From assembly GCF_004359215.1 (NCBI RefSeq), contig NC_090610.1:13300509-13339104 (forward strand): 38,596 nucleotides of DNA. Reading direction: 5' to 3'. This document shows positions 27,618 through 37,563 of the stretch, one piece after another. Below the pieces are notes generated by a model that made no database searches, was not told the origin of the DNA, and saw nothing but the letters and a program-made list of their open reading frames with translations. This DNA comes from Bremia lactucae (Eukaryota > Oomycota > Peronosporomycetes > Peronosporales > Peronosporaceae). A program made the position numbers and the translations under genes. Position 1 is the first letter of the stretch; each line of letters starts with the position of its first letter.

Positions 27618-28258
27618 TTACTCCAGCGGACTGTAGACAATTCGTTGAAGTGCTCCAAGTTGCTCCAAAACTTGAATGACCATCTTTAGATCAAATATGT
27701 TGCCGTTGTCGTCCTTTAGTGCAGCGATTAACAAACCACAATTAGTCAATTGACTCGACTTAAAGCCGGATACGTCGATTTTCGGGCACTAGTTATTGAA
27801 ATAAAGACGTTATGATTCATTAAAGAGCTCATTTGCTAGTGTCCAAAACAAACCGAAAATCGAAATTGGTTGTCGCCGCTAGCATAGTTCGTTGCATCTG
27901 TCTGGCCCAGCTGTACGCACAAAGCATAGCAATAAGACCAGTTTGGTTAAAGAATCTATCAAGCTTGAGAATATGGTAAGCTATAGGCAGAGAGGTAGGT
28001 AATAAGGTGGAAAGGATATTGATAAAATGACGTTTGGTGACAGAGTCCGCGAGGTACTAATGACACCATCAAAATTTTAGCTGGTGGGACTTTTATTGAA
28101 GAAGATACAGAGAGCAAGCCAACCTCAATATTCCAGAAGCCATTATGAACGGGCACGTCCAAGTGAAAATCCACCTGCAGATTCAGCTCGTCTGTAAGTT
28201 TCGCTGGGTTGGGCGAGATGTCCACACCGGTGACGTCTACTGTCGGTCGCGCGGTCAT
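27618..28258 (-). CDS. Conserved-looking 133-residue protein, four exons, one AT-AC intron
   Basis: Exons on the minus strand: 28258-28124, 28056-28020, 27912-27854, 27788-27618 (stop TAA). Introns are 67 bp (GT-AG), 107 bp (AT-AC) and 65 bp (GT-AG). The first and third fall between codons and the AT-AC intron is phase 1, so the frame stays open throughout. The product begins MTARPTVDVTGVDISPNPAK, continues NLQVDFHLDVPVHNGFWNIE, and has DSVTKRHFIKLGQTDATNY across the AT-AC junction. It ends IVYSPLE. The alternation of short hydrophobic strands suggests a small beta-rich cytosolic domain. I do not recognise the family with certainty. Start: the only ATG before the coherent frame. 27375-27617 is otherwise unassigned. 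Confidence 0.7.
27913..28019 (-). other. Minor-spliceosome (U12-type) AT-AC intron
   Basis: Donor ATATCCTTTCC at 28019 matches the U12-type 5' splice consensus exactly. The intron ends GTGCGTAC at 27913. A branch-like TTCTTTAAC (27954-27946) differs by one base from TTCCTTAAC but lies about 34 nt from the end, farther than usual. Joining ATC-A to AG-CTG restores the reading frame as HFIKLGQTD, whereas no GT-AG choice does. Confidence 0.7.
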
Positions 28259-28729
28259 TGCTTAAAAATAGTTTAACATAACACCTACGTAATTGAATCG
28301 TTTACTAGCATATAAGCGAAAAAGTATCATTTTAGGCGGGTTACGTTTTGGATTCGATACGAAATGTCATCATAACGCAACAACGTTCTTGCGCAGAAAG
28401 GGAAGGATAAAAGCGACGAAAAATGCTCGTAAAATATACATATTTTAAAGTCGGGTGACTCGATAATGCCAAAATCTACCAAAGTAGTGTGGCTGCCACG
28501 AAATAGAATTTCAGAACTCGCTTTATGACTTTGGCATCATGGCTGTCAAGGACCAGGCCAACTGGTGTAACGTGTCGAAACGGACAAATTTCATCTAGTG
28601 TTTGGCGTTGGGCAATTTTCCTTAAAATGATTGTAAAGTTGCACTTCAGTTGTTAAACCGTTTATGTGGTGTCATGCACATTTCCATAGGTGCTAGTTGC
28701 AAGGCTAGAACGCTCAATTACAGACCTTT
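28259..28729. other. Intergenic, no feature recognised
   Basis: Upstream of the four-exon gene and before the family A LTR. It contains no convincing frame and no repeat shared with the rest of the window. It probably holds the promoter of the minus-strand gene. Confidence 0.5.
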
Positions 28730-29173
28730 TGTAACGGGGCACTACGACTTGTACTGCTTCAGTACAAGTCCACTTCGCACTGCTTCAGTTGCGAGTTGTG
28801 CCTTACGTTACTTCACGTACACTAGTACGTGCAGAGGAGGACTTCTCTTTAAGACAACTAACTTAAAGAGGGTTAAATGAAAACTTTATTAATATAATTA
28901 AGTTTCTCTTCTTTCTATCTGTTAATGCTAACTTAATTATGAACTAATACTAAAAATGCAATTGAGATCTTATCTGTCTCTCTTTCTTTGTTTACGTTTA
29001 CAGCTGATTAGTCTGCGGGATAAATAGATAGAACGGCTTATTCCTATTTATGGATAAGATTTCCGAGCATTACTATATAAAGTAATATTCTCCACATATT
29101 ATCTACATTTTAGATAATATATTAATTAACAACCTTTAAGTGTTAATTTCATGTAACGATACACCCCGTTACA
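28730..29173 (-). repeat. LTR, family A (copy A1, 3' LTR)
   Basis: Plus strand TGTAACGGGGCACTACGACT to ACACCCCGTTACA, 444 bp, with 10-bp inverted ends (TGTAACGGGG/CCCCGTTACA). Near the start is an internal hairpin, ACTTGTAC/GTACAAGT. It matches 33069-33521 and, inverted, 11718-12156 and 31062-31499. Confidence 0.9.
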
Positions 29174-29186
29174 TCACCCCTCCCTT
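29174..29186 (-). other. Polypurine tract, copy A1
   Basis: The minus strand reads AAGGGAGGGGTGA, abutting the LTR. It shows that the element is in minus orientation and that this is its 3' LTR. Confidence 0.8.
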
Positions 29187-29286
29187 AAACGACAATCACT
29201 CTGACTGTCATTGGGTGGAGTGGTCACTATGTGACCACTTAATTTAAAAATGATGTTGATTGGTCAGAACCATCATTTTCCATCGC

Positions 29287-29472
29287 ATGAAGGACAAATT
29301 CATGCGGGGTGCTGGTAGTGCGGCGCCTTCGGCTGCGGTTCGTGCAGCCGCGGGTGACGCACTGTTATCTCTTGCGGCAGACGGAACGTCTGCCGTAGTA
29401 TCTTCTTTTCGCGCAACACTAGATGTTGTGGGAGCACGTGGTAGTTCACCACGTGAATACACCCAATCTTAG
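29287..29472 (+). pseudogene. N-terminus of antisense ORF, copy A1
   Basis: ATG at 29287, 113 bp inside the 3' LTR, opens MKDKFMRGAGSAAPSAAVRA, an Ala-rich stretch (GDALLSLAADGTSAVVSSFR) and GARGSSPREYTQS before TAG at 29472. It is identical to A3 up to the codon after REY. It lies opposite to gag-pol. Downstream to about 30060 the related sequence is full of stops. 30061-31061 is treated separately. Confidence 0.5.
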
Positions 29473-30060
29473 GAGGTACGACTAAGAAGCGAAGACGACA
29501 AATGGCCAACTCGTCAAGGAAGAAGCAGTGGCTATAGACCGAAGCGGCTATCTATGCCCTTCGAATGGGGACTCAATCTGATAAACGAGAAAATACCCAA
29601 TATGGTACCGACGGCGATATCCCTCACCAAATTACGTCCACGTACGGACACCTACACCTGTAACTTCAAGTGGACTAGCGTGCACAATAAAACTTCCGAG
29701 CACCCATCCACGTGGTACCACTCAAGCGAGTAAAGACAATAAAAGGTCCTCTCGCCCCGAAAACCGCGGCTTTGCCGAAGATAATAATAGCAGCGAAGAG
29801 ACTAAACCTACTAAACATCCCGCCTAAATAGCGACAAAGATACAGGCCCATGATACCACCACAAAGAGCAATCGCGCAAAAGAAGATCGCCAGATAGATA
29901 CTTTTAGTAACACCATAATAACTGAAAATAAGCAGAAAAAGTATCACTTTGGCAACCTGCAGCACGGCATCGCAAAGATAAGACATAGCACGCAAGCCGG
30001 GCCAAAGACATAACGCGAACAGCGTTAAATAAGAGAAAAACTAACCGGTGCAAAGTAAAA

Positions 30061-31061
30061 AATGCAAACGTAGCGATGTTCGCGGGTCCGAATCATCGAG
30101 CAACCTATTGATCACGTGTTTTACCGTCTTATAGACAAAGCAATGGTCTGCCTCAAGAAAGGTGAGAGCAGGAGCCACACGGCAAAACGCCTAATCAGGC
30201 ACTGACTGGATCTCCTGACTGAGCTAATGCTACTCATGCGGAAGCCATGCTGGTGTTATGCGCCAGCATTTTATAGTAGGGCTTCGTATCTGATATACAA
30301 AATCGAATTGGACGTATTGCACACCTATCGGGCTTACCTATCGCGCTAAGCAATTAAGTCAATTGTTCCTGATCAACGCGTATTCGGGAACACGCTCTCT
30401 GAAAGTAATATAACGCTAGCGATTTCTGGTGGTTTAGCAGTAAGTTGGTGGCAGTAACAAATTTATCTATGGCCGGTCAATGTTCGTAGCATCGACATAT
30501 CGTGGAATTTTAGAGGTCCATTGTGGTGCCCTGCGTGGAACACACAGTCCCACGTCGAAACCGAGCCACTTTAAAAGTGTTAGTTCGAAGCCTCAAGTGC
30601 AATGATAAATAAATAAGGTTGTGAGTCGGTTGCCCTCGCCAAATTCTCCTACATATACAGAGGCATCATGCCGTAGCTCTATTCGTAAGAAGGCGGGTAC
30701 ATATTTCCGATTGAAGTTGAATGTCCAGCATAGTTGGGGCGGCGCAGAACCACATATTGAAAGTTTTCTGATCGGTGAATTATAAGCACTCAGAACGTCG
30801 ACCAATAGTAATAAAAAATCCGTTCCTACGGAACGTCTACGATTTCGTTTTCGCCGCAGTTAGATATGCAGTATTAACGTGACTTTGCCGGTCTGTGGAG
30901 AAACTTACACTGTCATTGAAGCCCCTAAAGGTGAATATGGTGTTTATTTAGCCTTTCAATGCAAGCCATACATTAGTCCCTGTGCTATGTCATATAAATA
31001 GCTTTTGGAGTAGCGTGGTGGGAATGAAACGCCGCTAATAACGTGTTTCTTATACATTTCC
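30061..31061. other. Unassigned kilobase
   Basis: No family is recognised. A 70-residue minus-strand frame (30805-30593) has RKLSICGSAPPQLCWTFNFN and RHDASVYVGEFGEGNRLTT; it may be a gene relic but cannot be placed. No LTR or pol motif was seen. Confidence 0.4.
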
Positions 31062-31499
31062 TGTAACGGGTTTTTCGTTACATGAAATTAACACTTAAAG
31101 GTTGTTAATTAATATATTATCTAAAAGGTAGATAATATTTGGAGGATATTACTTTATATAGTAATTTCGGAAAGCTGATCCATTGAAATATATGGGCAAT
31201 TATATCTACTTGCTCCGCGGTCCAGTCAGCACTGGACGCACGCAATGAGAGAGACAGATAAGACTTTATTACATGTATTGTATTAGTATGTAATTAAGTT
31301 AGTATTAATTAGATAGAAACAGAGGAACTTAATTATATTAAAACAGTTTTATTTTAGCCCTCTCTAAAGCAAGTGTTTTAAAGAGAGTCTTCCTCTGCAC
31401 GTACTAGTGTACGTGAAGTGACGTAAGGCACCACTCGCACCGAAACAGTGCGAAGTGGACTTGTACTGAAGCATTACAAGTCGGCAGTGCCCCGTTTCA
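31062..31499 (+). repeat. LTR, family A, inverted relative to A1 and A3
   Basis: TGTAACGGGTTTTTCGTTAC to TCGGCAGTGCCCCGTTTCA, about 438 bp, same orientation as 11718-12156. No internal element sequence is recognised on either side and the last bases are mutated. It is probably a solo LTR. Confidence 0.85.
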
Positions 31500-31745
31500 C
31501 CCACAAGCAATCCCGCCACGTCAGCATTCTTTATTGTCAACCCTCTGTCCAAGATTTTCTGTAAAGTGCTTTATATTTTTTTTGATGAGCTCTGGCACTT
31601 TACACAAATGGCGCGAAGCCTTTGTCGAGTTTCAGCTTTCATTGCTGCCTTGTTCCCATATAACCGGTTTAATTGCTTATTTGTAAGCACTCTCACGACA
31701 TGTCGTGACCACAGTCCCGCACTGCTAATCTCCACATTCAAAACG
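31500..31745 (-). other. Unidentified fragment, possibly another gag
   Basis: The minus strand reads NKQLNRLYGNKAAMKAETRQ and then, in another frame, QKILDRGLTIKNADVAGLLV. The last resembles the short Leu/Asp pattern of copia-type gag proteins, but the match is loose. The junction with family B gag is near 31745. Confidence 0.3.
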
Positions 31746-32747
31746 ATGCATGAGGGAAAAGCGTCGTTTATGGACGTGCTGCACGATGGTGCCCACTCCA
31801 TGGCTCTACCTCCAAGTTTGGAAATGGCCATAGCTACCTTTTGCCGTTCTGTTAAGAACAAGGCAGAATTAATGGACATTTCCATCTGCTTAATCTAAAA
31901 AGGGAGATTGTCAACCTCTTTCCCCTCAAATGTTTTCACATTTACAGTTAAAGGGCGAGCTTTCGGCTCTGAGTCAGGTACAGAGATGTACGGGTTGGCA
32001 TGGATGCCGCTAAATGGTCCTGTACCTGACCGATCAGGGAGGCTTCGTACCGCATAAAGGCTTCAAGCCTCGCATGCAGGACCTCTGGTCCCTGGGAGGT
32101 AATCAATTCCACGTGTTCAAGCCCAAATAAGGTTTTGAGCTTGTCATAAGCGGCGCGTTGCGTTTCTGACAATTCTGGAACCTCTTCCATTTTCGTGAGG
32201 GATAAGTCTTTAAAATACTCAGGCGTAGATTGACTACGAGAGCTACCAGATGAAGCGGAGCTATCTCGCTCCTACAGTCAGAGGAAGACTTTCAGACTCA
32301 TAGAGTCACTTAGTTCTATTGAACTAATGGGTTTAACAACTCAGGGTGTCCTACAAGCTATTAAAGTGAAAAGAATCCTAGTTTCTTGCAACTTTGAGGC
32401 CTTCAGCCTAACCAAGTGGCAACAAATGCCCAAGAGAATATACCTTAGAAAGGCTTCTTTCTCTTACAGATCAATGCGCAAGCCTTAGGAAGGCACTTAA
32501 CGCTTTAAGAGCAAAAGGGGAACTGCATTTTATTAAATTATATAAATCTTAAAACCTTAAAACCTTATCCTAGCTAATTTAATATAGATTTTGGCCGCCA
32601 GATTTATATCTGGCGGCGAACACAATTGTTACCCATAATAAATGGGATTAAGTAACTAACTATTTTAAAATTAGATAAAAGGGTATTTTACCCATAAAGT
32701 AAATGTATCATAACAACGGTTCTCCAGCCGATGTGGGCCCCATTACA
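31746..32747 (-). mobile_element. 5' fragment of family B chromovirus, copy B2
   Basis: From right to left on the minus strand: LTR (32251-32747), primer site TGGTAGCTCTCGTAGTC (32248-32232), and gag start ATG at 32190 (MEEVPELSETQRAAYDKLKT, LFGLEHVELI). After a shift come MSINSALFLTERQKVAMAIS, KLGGRAMEWAP and SINDAFPS, then the match to family B ends near 31746. It is a truncated relative of the full element at 12206-19571. Confidence 0.85.
32251..32747 (-). repeat. LTR, family B (copy B2, 5' LTR)
   Basis: Plus strand TGAAGCGGAGCTATCTCGCT to GTGGGCCCCATTACA, 497 bp, aligned with 12206-12692. It is followed directly by the tail of a family A LTR. Confidence 0.85.
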
Positions 32748-32815
32748 CCACTCGCACTGAAGCAGTACGAAGTGGACTTGTACTGAAGCAGTACAAGTCG
32801 GCAGTGCCCCGTTAC
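32748..32815 (+). repeat. Tail fragment of family A LTR
   Basis: CCACTCGCACTGAAGCAGTA to GTGCCCCGTTACA equals the last 68 bp of the inverted family A LTR type. Copy B2 appears to have inserted into, or recombined with, a family A LTR. The following 250 bp (32816-33068) show nothing recognisable. Confidence 0.85.
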
Positions 32816-33068
32816 ACGATGAGAATTGGATATTACAAGCACCAGGCACTAATCGATGCGTCGATTTTCTGGCATCCAGATTCCAGCTGATACCAAACGA
32901 TTTAATTTTCTGAGCAAAATTGCTTTCCTTAGCGTCAAAAAAATTGAATGGTATCGATGTACTTCAAAGCAAGATGTAAAGAATCGACATGATTCCAGTG
33001 AGCTCGATCTCCGCTCTGCCACATTAACTTTTTGAGCGCAATGTCCGCTAACACCCGTGTATGGTATG

Positions 33069-33521
33069 AGTAACGAAGCACTACGACTTGTACTGCTTCA
33101 CTACAAGTCCACTTCGCACTGCTTCAGTTGCGTGTGGTGCCTTACGTTATTTCACGTACACTAGTACGTGCAGAGGAAGACTTCTCTTTAAGGTAACTAG
33201 CTTAAAAAGGGTAAAATGAAAACTGTATTGATATAATTAAGCATCTCTTCTTTCTATCTGTTAACTCTAACTTAATTATAAACTAATAGTAAACATGCAA
33301 CGGAATTCTTATCTTATCTTATCTGTCTCTCTCTTTTGTTTATCTCTACAGCTGATTAGTCTGCGGAATAAATAGATATAATGGTCTATACCTATTTATG
33401 GATAAGAATTCTGAACATTACTATATAAAGTAATATCCTCCAAATATTATCTACCTTTTAGATAATATATTAATTAACAACCTTTAAGTGTTAATTTCAT
33501 GTAACGATACACCCCGTTACA
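33069..33521 (-). repeat. LTR, family A (copy A3, 3' LTR)
   Basis: About 453 bp. The first base is mutated (AGTAACGAAGCAC for TGTAACGGGGCAC) and it ends ACACCCCGTTACA. It aligns with 28730-29173 with scattered differences, then is identical from 33456 onward. Confidence 0.88.
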
Positions 33522-33534
33522 TCACCCCTCCCTT
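33522..33534 (-). other. Polypurine tract, copy A3
   Basis: The minus strand reads AAGGGAGGGGTGA directly before the LTR, identical to copy A1. It confirms minus orientation. Confidence 0.8.
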
Positions 33535-33634
33535 AAACGACAATCACTCTGACTGTCATTGGGTGGAGTGGTCACTATGTGACCACTTAATTTAAAAATG
33601 ATGTTGATTGGTCAGAACCATCATTTTCCATCGC

Positions 33635-35459
33635 ATGAAGGACAAATTCATGCGGGGTGCTGGTAGTGCGGCGCCTTCGGCTGCGGTTCGTGCAGCCGCG
33701 GGTGACGCACTGTTATCTCTTGCGGCAGACGGAACGTCTGCCGTAGTATCTTCTTTTCGCGCAACACTAGATGTTGTGGGAGCACGTGGTAGTTCACCAC
33801 GTGAATACGCCCCCTCTTTGGAGGTCGACTAAGAATGCGAGACGGACGAAATGGCCGACTCGGGGAGAATAGAACAGTGGCCTGATAGACGTCAAGCGGC
33901 TGACTATGCGCCTTCGAATGAGAGGGCTCATTCTGATAGACGAGTTAATAGTCAATTTGGTTCCGACGATGCGATAATCCCTCATCCCCCGTTCCGTCTC
34001 CCGTACGGTCACCTCCACCTGTTTCTGTGCAAGGTGACGACTATGGCGTAAGCCATCGTAATAAAACTTCTTGTGGTACCCCTGCTTCAGTGGTACCACT
34101 CATGGGAGTAAAGACAATAAAATGTCTCATCTCGTCCCTGCGAAGAAGCCGTGGCTTTTGCCAGAACGGCTAATCAATAGCTTGTCTGGAGAGACTACTC
34201 CTCACAATAAATATCCCTTCTTTATTGCGACAAAGCTACATGGCCTTGATACCACCGCAAAGAGCTTTCGCGCTGAGGAAGATTTCTATCTCGATGCTTT
34301 TCTTAAGCATCGATGATTTAGTGGCAATAATAAGCGAGATAAAGTCTCGCTTTTGCAAGCCTGGAGCACGTGCATTCGCAATGTCTAAGACATTGGACGC
34401 GAAGCCTGGCTTCAAAGACATAACGCGAATCGCGTTAAATTTGAGAAACGAACTCCAACCGGTGCAAAGTATAAATTGCATCCGTTGTCACGTGAGGTTG
34501 GGCTTCCATGCCTCACGTGGCGTGATCCCTGTCCGTTTTGTGTTGACAACGCGAAGAGAGTAAAATGGGATGTCCTATTCCCTTTCTTCGCCCTGGCGAA
34601 GGGCTCGCATCTCTATTGAGATGCGGGATGCGATTGACGTTTTGCAATCGATTTACAGGCGCCAGATGCGCGTGTCTACCGATGGACCTTCTGAACCATC
34701 GGATGGGTCTCGTCATACTGACGGACGAGGCCCTTAACGTCAGCAACCAGCTGGGAACGAGACTCCCAGCTGTCATGCGAAGGTGGATAACCACGCCAGC
34801 GAACAAGATAACTTGTTCGCTGCCCCTTCACATCACCGTCATTCTGGATACGTTCCACAAGGATACTTTGCCACCGTGGGAATCCACCAATGGTTGTGGT
34901 GGAGGAGGGAAAATTAGATCCGAACCGTATGTCGGATCTAATGTCGAGGATCGACAAAATCGATCACTTCCTCCATGATATGGAGGAGGGACTTGACCAC
35001 GAGCGCGGCAAGCGTCGCTCGATAGAGCAGACGGTGCAGGCTCACCATATCGAGTGGTTGGAAGACCGTTCGAAGAGTGCGTACTCCATGTTGGAGTACA
35101 AACGGAAATGTCACGCTCTTCGTGATGAGCTGTCGTCAGCTCATCGCAGTTTCGAGGATATTCGGAACCGGCATGAGAAACTCCAGTTTCAACATGAGAA
35201 TATTTCAGTAATATTAGTAAATATAAAATATTTTAAGTTGGTTAGCAACTTTGTGGGGAGGTTCTTTAAAATTTGAAACACCTTTATTATTTGTTTTAGG
35301 ATCTGGTTCGCGATCACAAGAATCTCTTAAACTCCAGTTTCAACATGAGAATCTGGTTCGCGATCACAAGAATCTCTTCTTGAAAAGGGTGGTCAGGTCC
35401 GTCCTCGGAAGAAGCCGCGTACTGATGGCACAGGCGGAGACGACCAACGTAAAACGTAG
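33635..35459 (+). pseudogene. Antisense ORF of copy A3, with coiled-coil C-terminus
   Basis: ATG at 33635, 113 bp inside the 3' LTR: MKDKFMRGAGSAAPSAAVRA to SSPREYAPSLEVD, TAA at 33830-33832. The same frame continues ADSGRIEQWPDRRQAADYAP to 34051. Further pieces in other frames are MSHLVPAKKPWLLPERLINS (from 34122), RAEEDFYLDAFLKHR, MSYSLSSPWRRARISIEMRD (from 34568) and STDGPSEPSDGSRHTDGRG. A long helical, highly charged stretch follows (from 34929: MSDLMSRIDKIDHFLHDMEE, LDHERGKRRSIEQTVQAHHI, LEDRSKSAYSMLEYKRKCHA). After the cox1 insertion it ends QVRPRKKPRTDGTGG and TAG near 35457-35459. At least five lesions are needed, so the joined protein is uncertain. The helical part overlaps the pol linker on the other strand. 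Confidence 0.45.
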
Positions 35460-35580
35460 GATGCGCTCGCATCCTACGTGGCAATTCTATTATGTACGAA
35501 TGGCCTCTGCGATGCAGTACACGGAAAGGCCCAATGAACTTGGGTACACGCTTAGGTACGTTTACCGTAGAGAGTAGCAC
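34676..35580 (-). pseudogene. Integrase C-terminus, linker and chromodomain, copy A3
   Basis: The frame from 35580 has VPKFIGPFRVLHRRGHSYII and RMRAHPTFYVGRLRLCHQYA. A Pro/Ser/His-rich linker follows across 35170-34960. The frame from 34957 contains DVKGQRTSYLVRWRGYPPSH, DSWESRSQLVADV and VRQYDETHPMV, stopping at 34676. The chromodomain is intact in its aromatic residues. The linker is interrupted by mitochondrial DNA. Confidence 0.9.
35202..35300 (+). other. cox1: Mitochondrial cox1 fragment inserted in copy A3
   Basis: An AT-rich segment of about 99 bp, read in one frame near 35226-35299, encodes ILSWLATLWGGSLKFETPLL followed by FVLG. This is part of cytochrome oxidase subunit 1. The flanking retroelement sequence is duplicated around it: AAACTCCAGTTTC to GAGAAT occurs at 35178-35201 and 35329-35352, and ATCTGGTTCGCG to ATCTCTT at 35301-35328 and 35351-35378. 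It is a nuclear mitochondrial insertion, probably from break repair. Plus-strand frames crossing it are chimeric and not genes. Confidence 0.88.
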
Positions 35581-35649
35581 TAGATCATTAATTTTAAATG
35601 AATGAACATTTGCTCTTCCATATTTGTCTGCATTTCATTTCTGACAGTT

Positions 35650-36885
35650 TCACTGCGTGAGAAATGAATCCTGAACAAAACGGATTATTGGTTCTCGAGT
35701 TAGCAGAAAGTCTTCTGCTGACTCATTTGTTTTGTCTTTCCCAGTACGCTTTGTGCGCACTGCCATGAGATCTTTCGCATCTTCGATGTCGATTTCTTCG
35801 ACATCGACATCACTCGCGTCGTTGTTAACTTCGACGCGTGATGAGCAGGAGCCAGAAGTGGTTTTGCTCGTGCGAGTCCACCCCCCCTTCAAACTAGAGA
35901 ATTCCTTTAATTGGGTGGGTACACGAGGATGGCGTAAGCCATTCCGAAAGAACGGTGTATGCGTTGTAGACGCATGCACCGAATTATTGATGGCGAATTC
36001 GACCATCGGTGAAAACTCGCTCCGATTCGGATACGATTGTGCTTAACCTCGAAGTATCTCTTCGAGAACGCGATTTACGCGTTCTGTTTGACCATCCGTT
36101 TCCGGGTGATCGGATGTTGACATAGTCAGCCGTGTTCCGAGAGATTGGAACACGGATTCCCAGAACTCTGCCGTGAATCTTGGATCTCTATCCGAGACCA
36201 ATTCACGAAGTAACCCATGGATTTCGAATACCGTGTCGATAACGACACGGGCACAGTCCGGAGCCGTAATCGACTCTGGAACTGCAGCAAGGTGTACCAT
36301 CTTGCTGAATCTGTCTACAAAAACAAGGATTTCATTGTTTTTGTGATCGTCTTCGGGAAATCCGAAGACGAAGTCCATAGATACGGATTGCCAACACTAT
36401 GCCAGAAGTGGTAGAGGTTGAAGAGATGCACGGGATGAAGGGCTAGGTTTCACCCGTTGACATACCTCGCAAGCACGAATGTACTTGCGCACGGACAGAT
36501 ACTAGCGAGGCCAGTAAAAGTCGCGACTTAATGTGAGGTAAGTATTCTCACGTCCACGATGTCCACTTGTTGAAGCATCGTGACACTCATACATGATGCG
36601 CAAGCGCAAATCATTGTTTGTTGGGACGACGATACGTGGAGTGTCGCCGGCAACGGCTGCGTAAAACAATAAGCCGTTGCGTGTGGTGAATCGATCGGAT
36701 GACGATCGATATAAAGCCGGTAAATCTTTAAAAGATTTATCGGATGGATTCATTAGATGATTTATCAAACATAGAAGGTCCTTATCTTCTGTGTAGGCTT
36801 TTTTTATGTCATCAACTAAGGTTGATGACGGAAAACTCGCAGTGAGTGTTGCAACAGTGGGATTAATTTCACTGTTGGAGTGCAC
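35650..36885 (-). pseudogene. Integrase zinc-binding domain and core, copy A3
   Basis: The frame from 36885 carries LRLRIMYECHDASTSGHRGR and ENTYLTLSRDFYWPR, the His part of the H2C2 finger. The frame from 36378 has MDFVFGFPEDDHKNNEILVF, VDRFSKMVHLAAVPES, VSDRDPRFTAEFWESVFQSL and DGQTERVNRVLEEILRG, giving D, D and E. The frame from 36006 has MVEFAINNSVHASTTHTPFF and RNGLRHPRVP. Shifts separate the frames. Confidence 0.9.
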
Positions 36886-36889
36886 TGCT

Positions 36890-37416
36890 TACTCGAAATC
36901 GGGTCGGCGTGATAACGCATCGGCGACGACATTAAGCTGTCCTGGTTTATATTCGACGGATAAATTATACTCCGCGAAGAAGGATAGCCACCTCGCCATA
37001 CTTTGTGAGGGGTGTGGGCTGTGGGCTGTTTACGGCCGTGCGTAATGATGCATGGTCCGTATATACGATGAACAGTCTATCTCCGAGGAGATAGACCCTA
37101 AATTTAGCCAGTGTATATTTCATGGCAAGGAATTCCTTGTCATGACTGGGTAATTGCGTTCAGCTGGTTGCAGCTGGCGCGATTGGTAACAGACGACGCG
37201 CTCCGCGCCGTCTGTATCGTATTGCATTAACGCGCACCCGATTGCGAAATCGCGGGCATCACAGACCACATCGAATGGTCTGTCTTGATCTGCAATCGCC
37301 AAGATGGGCGGTTGCATCAAGCTTTGCTTGATACCTTCAAAGGAACACTGACAATCAGCGTTCCATAACCATTTCTCGTCTTTTTTTTTCAAGAGACGAG
37401 AGAGATGAACTGTCAT
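36890..37416 (-). pseudogene. RNase H domain, copy A3
   Basis: The frame from 37416 reads HLSRLLKKKDEKWLWNADCQ, CSFEGIKQSLMQPPILAIAD and PFDVVCDARDFAIGCALMQY, the N-terminal part of gypsy RNase H with its first Asp. The end of the domain lies in a different frame toward 36890. Confidence 0.88.
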
Positions 37417-37563
37417 CTCTGCTTAATTTCAAGAGTACTTGTGCAAATACGCCGCTAACCAAGAAACTTTCAAAGTCCCTTGACATCGACTGGAACTGGC
37501 CAGTCGCTAATTACCTTGATCTTTTCGGGATCAGGGCGCACGCCGTGTTTACCGACGATGCAC

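Larger units (their letters stand above)
28730..30060 (-). mobile_element. 3' end of family A chromovirus, copy A1
   Basis: LTR (28730-29173), polypurine tract (29174-29186) and about 890 bp of the 3' region with the antisense frame. It aligns with the same part of A3 (33069 to about 34470). The match is exact for 353 bp (29108-29460), then falls abruptly. No pol is recognised, so the copy is truncated near 30060. A minus-strand frame at 29995-29675 with membrane-like stretches appears to be accidental, because it lies in the aligned antisense region. Confidence 0.75.

Noticed and set aside
29675..29995. Minus-strand frame with membrane-like segments in copy A1
   Set aside because: It lies in the decayed 3' region aligned with A3, where no such frame exists. 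Hydrophobicity comes from AT-rich drift.
35251..35577. Frame starting MWGGSLKFETPLL
   Set aside because: A chimera of cox1 mtDNA and retroelement sequence, not a gene.
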